Shown in pieces: positions 1 to 5,647 of a stretch of DNA of 6,948 bases. Both the position numbers and the translations under genes were made by a program. The notes beneath the pieces are model-generated. The model saw only the letters and a list, made by a program, of their open reading frames with translations. It had not been told where the DNA came from and ran no database searches. Source of the DNA: Pseudomonadota bacterium (GTDB taxonomy: Bacteria > Pseudomonadota > Gammaproteobacteria > Acidiferrobacterales > Acidiferrobacteraceae); contig JAJYPQ010000204.1 in assembly GCA_021795255.1 (NCBI GenBank), positions 1 to 6,948 of the forward strand, given 5' to 3'. Within the stretch, counting starts at the first letter, position 1; the number at the start of each line of letters is the position of its first letter.

Positions 1-500
1 TGGCGAAAGGTCGTATAGCAGTCCATGTCACTACGGCATTCCCCGACGGCCTCGAAACCGAATTCATAGATATCGCTGTAGAACATGGATTGATGCTGAA
101 AATGCACCTCTTTCCCAGCCATGCTCGAACCGGCGGCATGCCCGGTGGCTTCGGCATTATCCCAGTGCTCCAGACGTAGGGGCGTACCCCATACCGGATC
201 CGGATAGGTGGCGAGATCGCCGGCAATCCAGATCTGAGGGTCACTGCTGCGCATTCCGTGGTCCACGCGGACTCCGCCGGACGCCATCACCAGACCCGCG
301 GCTTCTGCCAGGGCGGTCAGAGGCAGCATGCCGATGCCATAGGCGATCCAGTCGCAGGAGATTTCCGCGCCGTCCGCGAAGCGAGACACGAGTTTGCCAG
401 ATTCGCTACCCAAGTCCTTAAAATGATGCTCCACATAAGGGAAGGTAAGGCCCAAGCCACGTCATCAGTCGCGGCGCACGCTTAGGGGGCACCGTGGTGC
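1..500 (-). pseudogene. 5'-truncated, frameshifted AIF/ferredoxin-reductase-like FAD/NAD oxidoreductase (runs off left edge)
   Basis: Translating the minus strand from about 461 down to 1 gives the C-terminal half of a pyridine-nucleotide disulfide oxidoreductase of the AIF/ferredoxin reductase type. Visible hallmarks are an ADG turn followed by DWIAYGIGMLP, the second FAD-contact motif IWIAGDLATYPDP, then RLEHWDNAEATGHAAG, and a C-terminal SDIYEFGFEAVGE. Intact relatives transfer electrons between NAD(P)H and a redox partner through bound FAD. Upstream the frame hits a TGA at 464-462, but KRAPRLM continues in the neighbouring frame directly before it and joins RGLGLTFPYVEHHF if base 462 is treated as an insertion. 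No GxGxxG dinucleotide-binding motif or FAD-binding N-terminus is visible further upstream, so the 5' part seems lost. The upper boundary near 500 is approximate. The family is secure from the C-terminal motifs; the substrate is not. The frameshift assumes the base is not a sequencing error. Confidence 0.8.
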
Positions 501-732
501 AATCATCCTCAAGCCTTGTGTCCGCCAACGCCATCGGCGTCACACGAGGGACCTCTTGGTAGGGAGCGCACACGCCATCACGAGGCTATCAGGCCGGGCA
601 GCGGACGATGGACCGACCGATAGCTCGGGTCCTTGTGGTCGTCGCGGTGTTCCGAGGCTGCGGCCGCCGCGCAGGGCTGCCACATAATAAAGTGCGGAAC
701 AGCGCCGCCACAGAGTCTCACCCGGGTGCACA

Positions 733-752
733 ATAGGGGCCATAACCCCTAT
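733..752 (+). promoter_or_regulatory. Perfect 7-bp inverted repeat in the leader of the hdeD-like gene
   Basis: ATAGGGG (733-739) and CCCCTAT (746-752) are exact reverse complements separated by six bases, and end nine bases before the Shine-Dalgarno. The repeat could be a repressor site or a short mRNA hairpin controlling access to the ribosome binding site. A -10-like CATAAT lies upstream at 683-688, without a convincing -35. Function is inferred from position only. Confidence 0.45.
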
Positions 753-760
753 CTTAAAAA

Positions 761-766
761 AGGAGG
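761..766 (+). promoter_or_regulatory. Strong Shine-Dalgarno that points to an ATC start
   Basis: AGGAGG lies five bases before the ATC at 772, ideal initiation spacing. No ATG, GTG or TTG lies in the reading frame between the upstream stop (688-690) and the GTG at 844, so this site decides the start of the hdeD-like gene. Confidence 0.75.
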
Positions 767-771
767 GCGCC

Positions 772-1332
772 ATCAACACCACCCTGCCACAGCTTACGAC
801 GATCATCAAAAGCGAACAGCATTTTCTCGGGAAATTTACCCTCGTGGTTGCCATCATTTTGGTCGTGATCGGCCTATTAGGCGTGATGAGCCCCGTGATC
901 CTGTCGGTGGTGACCGATGGTATGCTCGCGGCCATCCTCATCATGGGCGGATTGACCTGGGCGGGCCATAGCTATCGGCTGCACGCCCACGGATTGGCAG
1001 ATTGGCTCAAACCGCTGCTGTTGCTGGCCACCGGTGCGATCATGGTGGCGCTCCCCGCCGCGGGCATCGCCAGCATCGGGCTGCTGTTCACGCTTTATTT
1101 CGCCATAGATGCCTATCGTAATTTCACCCGCCCCAAGGCGTTAGGGGGCATAGGTCCCGGCTGGTTCATTTTCAGTGGCATCGTCGACATTATTATTGCC
1201 GTGCTGTTCCTTGTCACGTGGCCACAAGGGTCGCTGGTGTTGGTGGGCATCTTTGTCGGGGTGAACCTCATCTTCGACGGTTTTATCCTGATGATGGTGC
1301 GCAATACCCTTATCGGGAGTCCCGAAACCTGA
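772..1332 (+). CDS. hdeD: HdeD-family integral membrane protein with apparent ATC start
   Basis: This is a very hydrophobic protein with about six membrane segments, for example LVVAIILVVIGLLG near residues 24-38, LKPLLLLATGAIMVALP, IGLLFTLYFAIDAYRNF, FIFSGIVDIIIAVLFLV and VLVGIFVGVNLIFDGFIL. The spacing, the FxxxDAYRNF segment and the final NLIFDG segment fit the HdeD/DUF308 family of inner membrane proteins; E. coli HdeD is linked to acid resistance at high cell density. Starting at ATC 772 gives 186 residues, close to the roughly 190 of E. coli HdeD, and a cytoplasmic N-terminus INTTLPQLTT. The first conventional start, GTG 844, gives 162 residues, begins inside the first membrane helix and lacks a good ribosome site. 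So either ATC is used as a weak start or an ATG was mutated and expression is reduced. The gene is convergent with the ORF at 1346-1753. The family call is good; an acid-stress role here is inferred. Confidence 0.8.
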   Translation: MNTTLPQLTTIIKSEQHFLGKFTLVVAIILVVIGLLGVMSPVILSVVTDGMLAAILIMGGLTWAGHSYRLHAHGLADWLKPLLLLATGAIMVALPAAGIASIGLLFTLYFAIDAYRNFTRPKALGGIGPGWFIFSGIVDIIIAVLFLVTWPQGSLVLVGIFVGVNLIFDGFILMMVRNTLIGSPET

Positions 1333-1345
1333 TTGCGTGATGCGT

Positions 1346-1753
1346 TTACGCGCCGATTCGCACAGACAGGCGACTGGTGGCCAACGCCTCATCATTTATT
1401 CCCGCAAGCATCACAACCCTCAGAAATCCAGCCCAAAAATTGCCGCCGCGCCTTGTATAAGTGTAATAAGCTGATTGCGCGAAAAGAGCGGCTGCAATCG
1501 CCCACGGCCACGTGTTTCCGTGATGCCTGACCGGAACGAGCCACGCGGCGATCACGGCCTCTACGGACAGGGCGACAATACGGTACGCCACCCATAACCC
1601 CAGAGGGCGCGGCACGTCGGCCGACGTCATGTGATGTAGGCCCTCGACGCTAAAATAGATCCACCCGCCTAGCGGGGTGGCCGCTGCCGCAAAATACAGA
1701 AAAAATGCGTTCTGGTAGTTCCATCCACCGATAACGACCGCCTCATGCCCCAT
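1346..1753 (-). CDS. Unrecognised small integral membrane protein, four predicted helices
   Basis: The 135-residue ORF starts at ATG (1753-1751) behind the purine-rich ribosome site GAGAGGGGG and ends at TAA 13 bases from the stop of the convergent hdeD-like gene. Hydrophobic stretches lie at about residues 13-32 (NAFFLYFAAAATPLGGWIYF), 52-74 (LWVAYRIVALSVEAVIAAWLV), 82-100 (TWPWAIAAALFAQSAYYTY) and 107-119 (FWAGFLRVVMLAG). A loop around residues 36-50 has His-His and Pro-Arg-Pro. Four helices and a good ribosome site favour a real gene, and the opposite strand has only short ORFs with frequent stops. I do not recognise the family. Opposed 3' ends leave no clear terminator between this gene and hdeD, so the transcripts may overlap. 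The function is unknown. Confidence 0.6.
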   Translation of the reverse strand: MGHEAVVIGGWNYQNAFFLYFAAAATPLGGWIYFSVEGLHHMTSADVPRPLGLWVAYRIVALSVEAVIAAWLVPVRHHGNTWPWAIAAALFAQSAYYTYTRRGGNFWAGFLRVVMLAGINDEALATSRLSVRIGA

Positions 1754-1954
1754 TGCCCCCTCTCACGCATCTCGTGCGTCATCGCCAAATAATACGGAGT
1801 GGCAGCAAGGACTCCTGGACGACTACGGGGGCCAAACAGCGGCCATTCGCTATGTCGGTGGCTCCGAGACTTTCGACTCGCGCTCCCACCCTGCACGCTA
1901 TCGGCCAACGGCCACGACCGTCTCGGCGTCTCGGTGTCAGTCCATCCGAGTCTA

Positions 1955-1992
1955 TTGACGCCGTCTTTCATGTACGGGTACCATACGTACAT
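1955..1992 (+). promoter_or_regulatory. Candidate promoter and operator of the TacA-TacT-like pair
   Basis: TTGACG (1955-1960) resembles a -35 box, and TACCAT (1979-1984) sits 18 bases further as a possible -10. Overlapping the -10 is an exact 7-bp inverted repeat, ATGTACG (1970-1976) and CGTACAT (1986-1992), and the tetramer GTAC occurs three times (1972, 1978, 1987). Ribbon-helix-helix antitoxins normally repress their own promoter by binding such repeats, so this is the expected autoregulatory site. No binding data are available. Confidence 0.5.
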
Positions 1993-2016
1993 ACAGAAAG
2001 ACCCTGGAGGCCTCTG

Positions 2017-2295
2017 ATGACAACAATCACTGCGGCTCGGGAAGACCGGGTTGAGTTGCGGACCACCAAGGAAGAGAAACGAATTCTCGCGGCGGCGGCC
2101 GCTTATGAGCGGCTGGACGTGACGAGCTTTATCATGCGCGCCGTCTTGCCCGCCGCCCGCGATGTGCTTGACCGGGCCGAACGTATCGCGCTAAGCGAGC
2201 GCGACAGTCGGCGCGTGCTTGAGCTGCTGGAACATCCGCCCAAGCCGACCCCGGCCCTTCGGGCCGCTGCTCGGCGTCGCGCCGCTCGAAGCTGA
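2017..2295 (+). CDS. tacA: DUF1778 (TacA-type) ribbon-helix-helix antitoxin
   Basis: The 92-residue protein starts at ATG 2017 after GGAGG (2006-2010, six-base spacing). The frame is open further upstream, but that part lacks domain features and overlaps the promoter. The N-terminal part, REDRVELRTTKEEKRIL followed by AYERLDVTSFIMRAVL, is the DUF1778 strand-helix-helix DNA-binding domain. The tail runs through ALSERDSRRVLELLEHPPKP to ALRAAARRRA, the usual toxin-binding C-terminus with its Ser-Glu-Arg-Asp and Pro-Pro-Lys-Pro motifs. The protein should dimerise on its promoter and, with the acetyltransferase encoded seven bases downstream, form the neutral toxin-antitoxin complex. The length is typical. 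The family is secure; the exact toxin contacts are inferred from known TacA-TacT structures. Confidence 0.9.
   Translation: MTTITAAREDRVELRTTKEEKRILAAAAAYERLDVTSFIMRAVLPAARDVLDRAERIALSERDSRRVLELLEHPPKPTPALRAAARRRAARS
2252..2266 (+). other. GC-rich hairpin at the 3' end of the tacA-like gene
   Basis: CGGCCC and GGGCCG flank a three-base TTC loop, forming a perfect six-pair stem inside the last antitoxin codons, 36 bases before the GTG of the toxin gene. It may slow ribosomes or shape translational coupling; it could also be a by-product of GC-rich coding sequence. Confidence 0.35.
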
Positions 2296-2302
2296 TTGGG
2301 AC

Positions 2303-2836
2303 GTGAATTGGCGCGAAGAGGCTATTGAGCGCCGACACGACCGCAAAGGCTTCGATTGCGGTCACTCGGAACTCAACACCTATCTCGACCGCTACGCCCG
2401 CCAGAACCATACGTGCGGTGCGGCCAAGACCTTTGTAGCGGTACCACCCGAGCCACCAAACCGCATTCTGGGCTACTACACAATCAGTCCTGGTTCTATC
2501 GCGTTTGCCCACGTTCCGGCCGAACTCACCCGCCAACTGGGACGCTATGACGTGCCCATATTCCGGCTGGGCCGTCTGGCCGTGGATCGCGCCCTGCAAC
2601 GTCAGGGACTCGGTGGCGAATTGCTGCTGGCGGCTGGCGAACGGGCGCTTGCGGTGGCTACGGAAGTCGGTGGTGTGGCGCTCGCGATTGACGCCAAAGA
2701 CGAGGCGGCGGCGCGTTGGTATGAACGCTTCGGGGCTCTCCCTCTCCTGGACGATCCCCTAAGGCTCATCTTGCCATTGAGTGTCGTAGCCGAAGCCCTG
2801 AAATCGCGCACAACGGGACATCCTAACCAACACTAG
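2303..2836 (+). CDS. tacT: GNAT acetyltransferase toxin of a TacA-TacT-type module
   Basis: This is a Gcn5-related N-acetyltransferase of 177 residues if started at GTG 2303. That start gives the family-like opening VNWREEAIERRHDRKGFDCG; a TTG at 2219 would add 28 residues overlapping the antitoxin, with no family features. The acetyl-CoA pyrophosphate loop is Q99-x-x-G102-x-G104 (QRQGLGG), preceded by the strand FRLGRLAVD. The catalytic tyrosine is expected at Tyr140 in RWYERFG, matching the position known for Salmonella TacT. Other marks are GAAKTFVAV and the GYYTISPGS strand. Known TacT enzymes acetylate the amino group of the amino acid on charged tRNA and so block translation. The key residues are present, so the toxin is probably active. 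The start codon lacks a strong ribosome site and follows the antitoxin stop by seven bases, which suggests translational coupling. Confidence 0.9.
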   Translation: MNWREEAIERRHDRKGFDCGHSELNTYLDRYARQNHTCGAAKTFVAVPPEPPNRILGYYTISPGSIAFAHVPAELTRQLGRYDVPIFRLGRLAVDRALQRQGLGGELLLAAGERALAVATEVGGVALAIDAKDEAAARWYERFGALPLLDDPLRLILPLSVVAEALKSRTTGHPNQH

Positions 2837-3636
2837 ACATCTACCCTCCCCGCTATAGTGGGTTAAGTTGGGCCTCTCCCTTTCGGTATGCCACTCTCCC
2901 ACTGGCATCCTTACCAGTGACTATCAGTGATCTTCTGTTCTTTTTTTTGGATACGGCCTGTTTGTTCACTTAGCCTCTCCTCCCGCGCGCCGCAGTGGCA
3001 CGCGGACGTGCAACCGCCCCACCAGGTCAGGTTCACCCACGGCGTGCGCTATGAGTTCGCGATAACGCGGGTACGGCTGCATCTGCCACGGCAACTGGCG
3101 TCGGCTGGTCATGAAGGTTGAACCGCTCTTCCCCAGCGGTTTCGCGATAAGGACAGCAATCGATTCCGGTTCATCGCCATCGTCCATGGCGACGACTACT
3201 ACGGCCTGGTCGACGAGGGCGGAATTTTTTCGCAGCTCACCTGCGTGGGCGATGCGCCATGCAGGGTTTCACGCCGATTGACGCGTAGGGCGAACGGTGA
3301 CGAAGTAGACAATGCCTCCGAAGCCCAAAAGTAACTGCGATCCGACAGGGCCACTTCTTTGGAGACCGATCGAAGGATGCATAAGACGCCTATGGCTATA
3401 CGGTGCGCGGGAGGAGCGGCCACCAAGGGCCGGAATCAATATATATCCGACGCTCCGGATATGGAGCCTTATTCGGACCATAACAGAGACAACGAGCTCT
3501 TGGCCAGCCGATAATCATGCGGATCGAGTTCAATCAATGGCGCGGCTATGAAATCAAGAACGCTACGAGATGGCGGGCGCCATCAATCCCATCTGCAATT
3601 TGGTACAGCTATACTAGTCATGATCAGGAGGAGGGC
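2837..3636. other. About 800 bases without a supportable gene
   Basis: Only short, unconvincing frames are present here. One plus-strand frame reads 2927-3121, stops, and continues in the same frame to a TAA near 3331 with a passage RFRFIAIVHGDDYYGLVDE. A minus-strand frame at 2966-3187 contains RRQLPWQMQPYPRYRELIAH. Neither has a good ribosome site and I recognise neither, so both are treated as possible debris. A six-pair hairpin (CACTGG 2900-2905, CCAGTG 2914-2919) follows the tacT-like gene, but the T8 run (2941-2948) is too far away for a normal terminator. Confidence 0.5.
2900..2919 (+). terminator. Weak hairpin downstream of the GNAT toxin
   Basis: CACTGG and CCAGTG pair perfectly across an eight-base loop about 65 bases after the toxin stop. 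An alternative stem, ATGCCA with TGGCAT (2888-2908), competes with it. The nearest T-run starts 21 bases past the stem, so intrinsic termination is doubtful. Confidence 0.25.
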
Positions 3637-4000
3637 ATGAAAAGGGTTGATCTTAAGAAAGAGCTAAAACGCCTCTACCGGCCATCGGCGAAAGAGGTGC
3701 TGAAAGTTGATGTGCCTGCCTTCCAATTTCTCATGATTGATGGCGAGGGCGACCCAAAAGACGAAAGCAAGCACTTCCCGCTGTGGATGCGCTTAGGCTC
3801 GAAACCTTCACCAAAGGTCTATGCGCTCAAGTTCCCCATGTCGGCCCCTTTTCCGAGGAGCGCCCGACGATCCAGCAGGTTCATGATTTCATCGGTGCAC
3901 GATCGGCGCTCACAGGAAGCACCACGAAATTTATCTGAGCGACATCCGTCGCGCTGAGCCATCCAAGTGGAAAACGATCATACGTCAGCCCGTGAGGTGA
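3637..4000 (+). pseudogene. GyrI-like small-molecule-binding domain protein, broken by deletion and frameshifts
   Basis: The gene starts at ATG 3637 behind a strong ribosome site (AGGAGGAGGG, 3626-3635). Frame one reads MKRVDLKKELKRLYRPSAKEV, then DVPAFQFLMIDGEGDP, the N-terminus of COG4832/GyrI-like domain proteins, which are usually about 200 residues. At about 3753-3760 the sequence switches frame and jumps to the family's C-terminal region, ALPAVDALRLETFTKG then HVGPFSEERPTIQQVHDFI. About 90 to 100 codons of the central domain are missing. A second shift near 3913-3917, consistent with one lost base, leads into KHHEIYLSDIRRAEPSKWK and IIRQPVR, ending at TGA 3998-4000. So both ends of the family are present in three frames and the core is gone: a clear pseudogene. 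Intact relatives are thought to bind small hydrophobic ligands. The 3' end faces the RelE/ParE toxin gene 18 bases away. Confidence 0.85.
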
Positions 4001-4018
4001 TACTACTCAACGCGCTGG

Positions 4019-4327
4019 TCACTTGTCTTCCGAAGGCTTTTCCCCTTGCCCCGCGACGTCACGGCTGCCGTGTATGACCGCAAGAATCAATACACGCTCG
4101 GATTCCAGTCGATACATTACTCGATAGCCTTGTATGATAATTTCCCGGAGCGCTCTATCATCGGCTTCAGGAATCATTCTCCCGCTTTCCGGAGACTTCC
4201 TCAGCCGTCGGGTAGCAAGAACGATCCTCTGACCGAAACGTCGACCATAAAACACTGAGTCCCGGCTGATGTAACGTACGAGGTCATCAAGGTCTTCGCT
4301 CGCGATGCCGGACCACTCAACGCGCAT
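4019..4327 (-). CDS. RelE/ParE-family toxin
   Basis: This 102-residue protein begins at ATG 4327-4325, inside the end of the preceding antitoxin gene (11-base overlap), and ends at TGA 4021-4019. It has the RelE/ParE layout: MRVEWSGIASEDLDDLVRYI at the N-terminus, the helix RRFGQRIVLATRRLRKSPESGR, and the core strands ALREIIIQGYRVMYRLESE and VLILAVIHGSRDV. The REI-x-GYRVMYR and HGSRD motifs are typical. Family members either cut mRNA on the ribosome (RelE) or poison DNA gyrase (ParE); the sequence alone does not say which. It should be neutralised by the antitoxin encoded directly upstream. The frame is intact, so the toxin is probably functional. Confidence 0.87.
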   Translation of the reverse strand: MRVEWSGIASEDLDDLVRYISRDSVFYGRRFGQRIVLATRRLRKSPESGRMIPEADDRALREIIIQGYRVMYRLESERVLILAVIHGSRDVAGQGEKPSEDK

Positions 4328-4502
4328 CGTTCAGGTATTGCTTCTCCATTTCCGCCTGCGATATCACTTTGCCTTCTCCCGCTGCTTGTAGCGAGCGCTC
4401 CAGCTTCTGGCGGACATAAATGGCGTACATGACGTCATCGAAGGTAGCCTGCTCCGGCAAGTGCTCGACGACACCGTGGATAATTTGCTTAACAGTTTGC
4501 AT
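4317..4502 (-). CDS. Small antitoxin paired with the RelE/ParE toxin
   Basis: Starting at ATG 4502-4500 after AAGGAG, this encodes 61 residues beginning MQTVKQIIHGVVEHLPEQA. The passage LPEQATFDDVMYAIYVRQKLERSL, then an AGEGKVISQAEMEKQYL tail, matches the small 'LPE..s.ddvmY.lYv...ie.g....G..is.eE' antitoxin proteins commonly found before RelE/ParE toxins. The partner is therefore the toxin it overlaps by 11 bases. A TTG at 4556-4554 overlaps the stop of the gene before it and would add 18 residues, but the Shine-Dalgarno favours 4502. The N-terminus has no obvious ribbon-helix-helix, so DNA binding is unclear. The role is a confident inference from family and arrangement. Confidence 0.8.
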   Translation of the reverse strand: MQTVKQIIHGVVEHLPEQATFDDVMYAIYVRQKLERSLQAAGEGKVISQAEMEKQYLNDAR

Positions 4503-4552
4503 GATACGCTCTCCTTCAGATTCGCTTTGGCGGCGGAAACCCCGCACCCTGC

Positions 4553-4825
4553 TCAACCGTCCGCGTTGTCCCCTGAATGGTCGGCGTCCCGGAGAGCATC
4601 CATTGTGACCGTCTTCAGCTTGCCGGCACGCGCCTCACGCATCGCGGCGACCGTCCTCTTGTTAGGCACGAGCGGCTCAAACGGCAGAGCCTTTTCCTGC
4701 GCCACGCGGGTCAAGAGGATGCGGACGGCGTCCGAGATACCCAGCCCCATCGCCGCCAGCACCGCAACGGCTTCCTCTTTGATGTGCTCGTCGATACGGG
4801 CCCGTACAACCGTATTTGTGGCCAT
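4553..4825 (-). CDS. RelB/DinJ-family antitoxin lacking its own toxin
   Basis: The 90-residue protein opens MATNTVVRARIDEHIKEEAV, then AVLAAMGLGISDAVRILLTRVAQEKALPFEP, an excellent match to E. coli DinJ (RARIDEDLK, GMGLTISDLVRI, AREKALPF). This is a ribbon-helix-helix domain that dimerises and binds the operator. The C-terminal TVAAMREARAGKLKTVTMDALRDA is the toxin-binding tail typical of RelB relatives, though it ends unusually in HSGDNADG. Such genes are normally followed by a YafQ/RelE toxin gene; here the next ORF is another antitoxin and its toxin. The start is ATG 4825-4823 with only a weak ribosome site (TAGG). The operon is probably repressed from the palindrome at 4848-4862. The toxin may have been lost, or the protein may cross-protect. 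Confidence 0.87.
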   Translation of the reverse strand: MATNTVVRARIDEHIKEEAVAVLAAMGLGISDAVRILLTRVAQEKALPFEPLVPNKRTVAAMREARAGKLKTVTMDALRDADHSGDNADG

Positions 4826-4847
4826 GGCCTAGCCACGCTGATTCGTG

Positions 4848-4862
4848 GGCTACATTGTAGCC
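4848..4862 (-). promoter_or_regulatory. Palindromic operator containing a -10-like box, upstream of the antitoxin operon
   Basis: GGCTACA and TGTAGCC form a perfect 7-bp inverted repeat around one central base. On the minus strand it includes TACAAT (4859-4854), one mismatch from the -10 consensus, 28 bases before the ATG of the RelB/DinJ-like gene. A ribbon-helix-helix repressor bound here would block initiation. No good -35 is visible, so the promoter may be weak or activator-dependent. Confidence 0.55.
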
Positions 4863-4954
4863 TATCCCCATAGCTTGTGCGCGGGGCGTCACCCATCCAG
4901 CCCGTGATTCTGACTCGGATGAACGGCGGCGCCTCAAGCCACTATTCGCCACCC

Positions 4955-5054
4955 CCCAATTCAAGGGGTCGTTCCCGACGTAGGGATAGCAATTGATGGC
5001 GGGGTTCAGACCGACCCAACGCGTCCCGTTGCCCCCTGACCTTGCCCCGTACAT
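4955..5054 (-). pseudogene. Possible RHS-core remnant
   Basis: A minus-strand frame reads MYGARSGGNGTRWVGLNPA, then INCYPYVGNDPLNWG. This resembles the end of RHS repeat cores, where a DPIGLxGG segment is followed by INxYAYVGNNPLxxxDPxG. Only about 30 codons are recognisable and the DPxG signature is absent, so this is a suggestion of an old fragment of a polymorphic-toxin or cell-surface gene. The rest of the frame runs into the antitoxin region and means nothing. Confidence 0.3.
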
Positions 5055-5220
5055 GGTCGCCCGCAGTTTGCCACGCCTTCATGCCATGATATGAAGAAGG
5101 TACGGTATGCAGCCATCGCTTTGCAGGCAGGGCCACATCCGGACTTTAGCTGAGGCTTACAGCCTCTGTCCCTGATGGAATGTGCGCAATGGCGTCTCAT
5201 CATTTTTATGCCATCGTGGC

Positions 5221-5251
5221 CATGGCGACTACGTGATCTTCTTTGCGGCAA
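5221..5251 (+). pseudogene. Short ParE C-terminal echo
   Basis: This segment is nearly identical to 6675-6705, inside the ParE-like gene: 27 of 31 bases match, with 21 of the last 22. Translated it gives GHGDYVIFFAA, the same core strand as AYGQYVIFFGA in that toxin. It may be the only visible piece of a second ParE-like gene. No start or stop fits a real gene. Confidence 0.35.
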
Positions 5252-5403
5252 TTTTAAACAGATCGCTTTACCACACAATGTCTCGATGGGTCTTACGTCA
5301 CCGCTCTCACACACATCACCACCTGAGGATTTCTGTATCTCGCTGTCCTAAAGGTCAGGTCCAATCTCTGCTGTAAATTCGATCCGGTAGTGACGTCCCT
5401 TCT

Positions 5404-5640
5404 CTAGCTCAGCACCACGATATTGCCGCCGGCGTGCGTGGGTTGTCGCCCGGCCCACCACTCCTGGAATTCATCCCTATCGAGATAGTGCCGCTCAGCC
5501 TATACCTCGTTGTGTTCAGCCAATAGGGTGCCCACAAGGCCCAGGGCGGACTGGCAACTCTTCGGCGAACCGGCCACATCGAGCGAGCTTTTACTTCCGG
5601 GAGAAAGGTAAGGGGCGTGGTCGATGATCGTGGTAATGAT
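5404..5640 (-). pseudogene. Possible IS256-type transposase C-terminal remnant
   Basis: On the minus strand, translation gives SLDVAGSPKSCQSALGLVG and TLLAEHNEV, then a stop, then AERHYLDRDEFQEWWAGRQ, ending at TAG 5406-5404. The pattern of a helix LVG.LLAEHN followed by E.RRYL resembles the C-termini of IS256-type transposases, where a Trp would occupy the stop region. No DDE catalytic residues or terminal inverted repeats are seen. It would be a dead remnant. Confidence 0.35.
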
Positions 5641-5647
5641 TGCAATA

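Noticed and set aside
540..971. Overlapping frames on both strands (540-944 minus, 633-971 plus)
   Set aside because: Both overlap the hdeD-like gene out of frame, with arginine- and proline-rich nonsense composition.
1753..2016. N-terminal extension of the TacA-like antitoxin
   Set aside because: The frame is open, but ATG 2017 has the ribosome site and the extension covers the promoter and repeats.
2219..2302. Longer GNAT toxin starting at TTG 2219
   Set aside because: The added residues overlap the antitoxin in another frame and lack family features; GTG 2303 matches the family start and places the tyrosine at 140.
2132..2599. Minus-strand frame of 155 codons
   Set aside because: It is antisense to the TacA-TacT pair.
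2941..2948. T8 run as a rho-independent terminator
   Set aside because: The nearest stem ends 21 bases earlier; no stem abuts the T-run.
3199..3481. Two overlapping minus-strand frames, one with LLLGFGGIVYFV
   Set aside because: A single hydrophobic patch is not enough; neither has a ribosome site or a known family.
5006..5314. Minus-strand frame of 102 codons
   Set aside because: It is Cys- and Arg-rich without domains or a ribosome site, and conflicts in frame with the RHS-like fragment.
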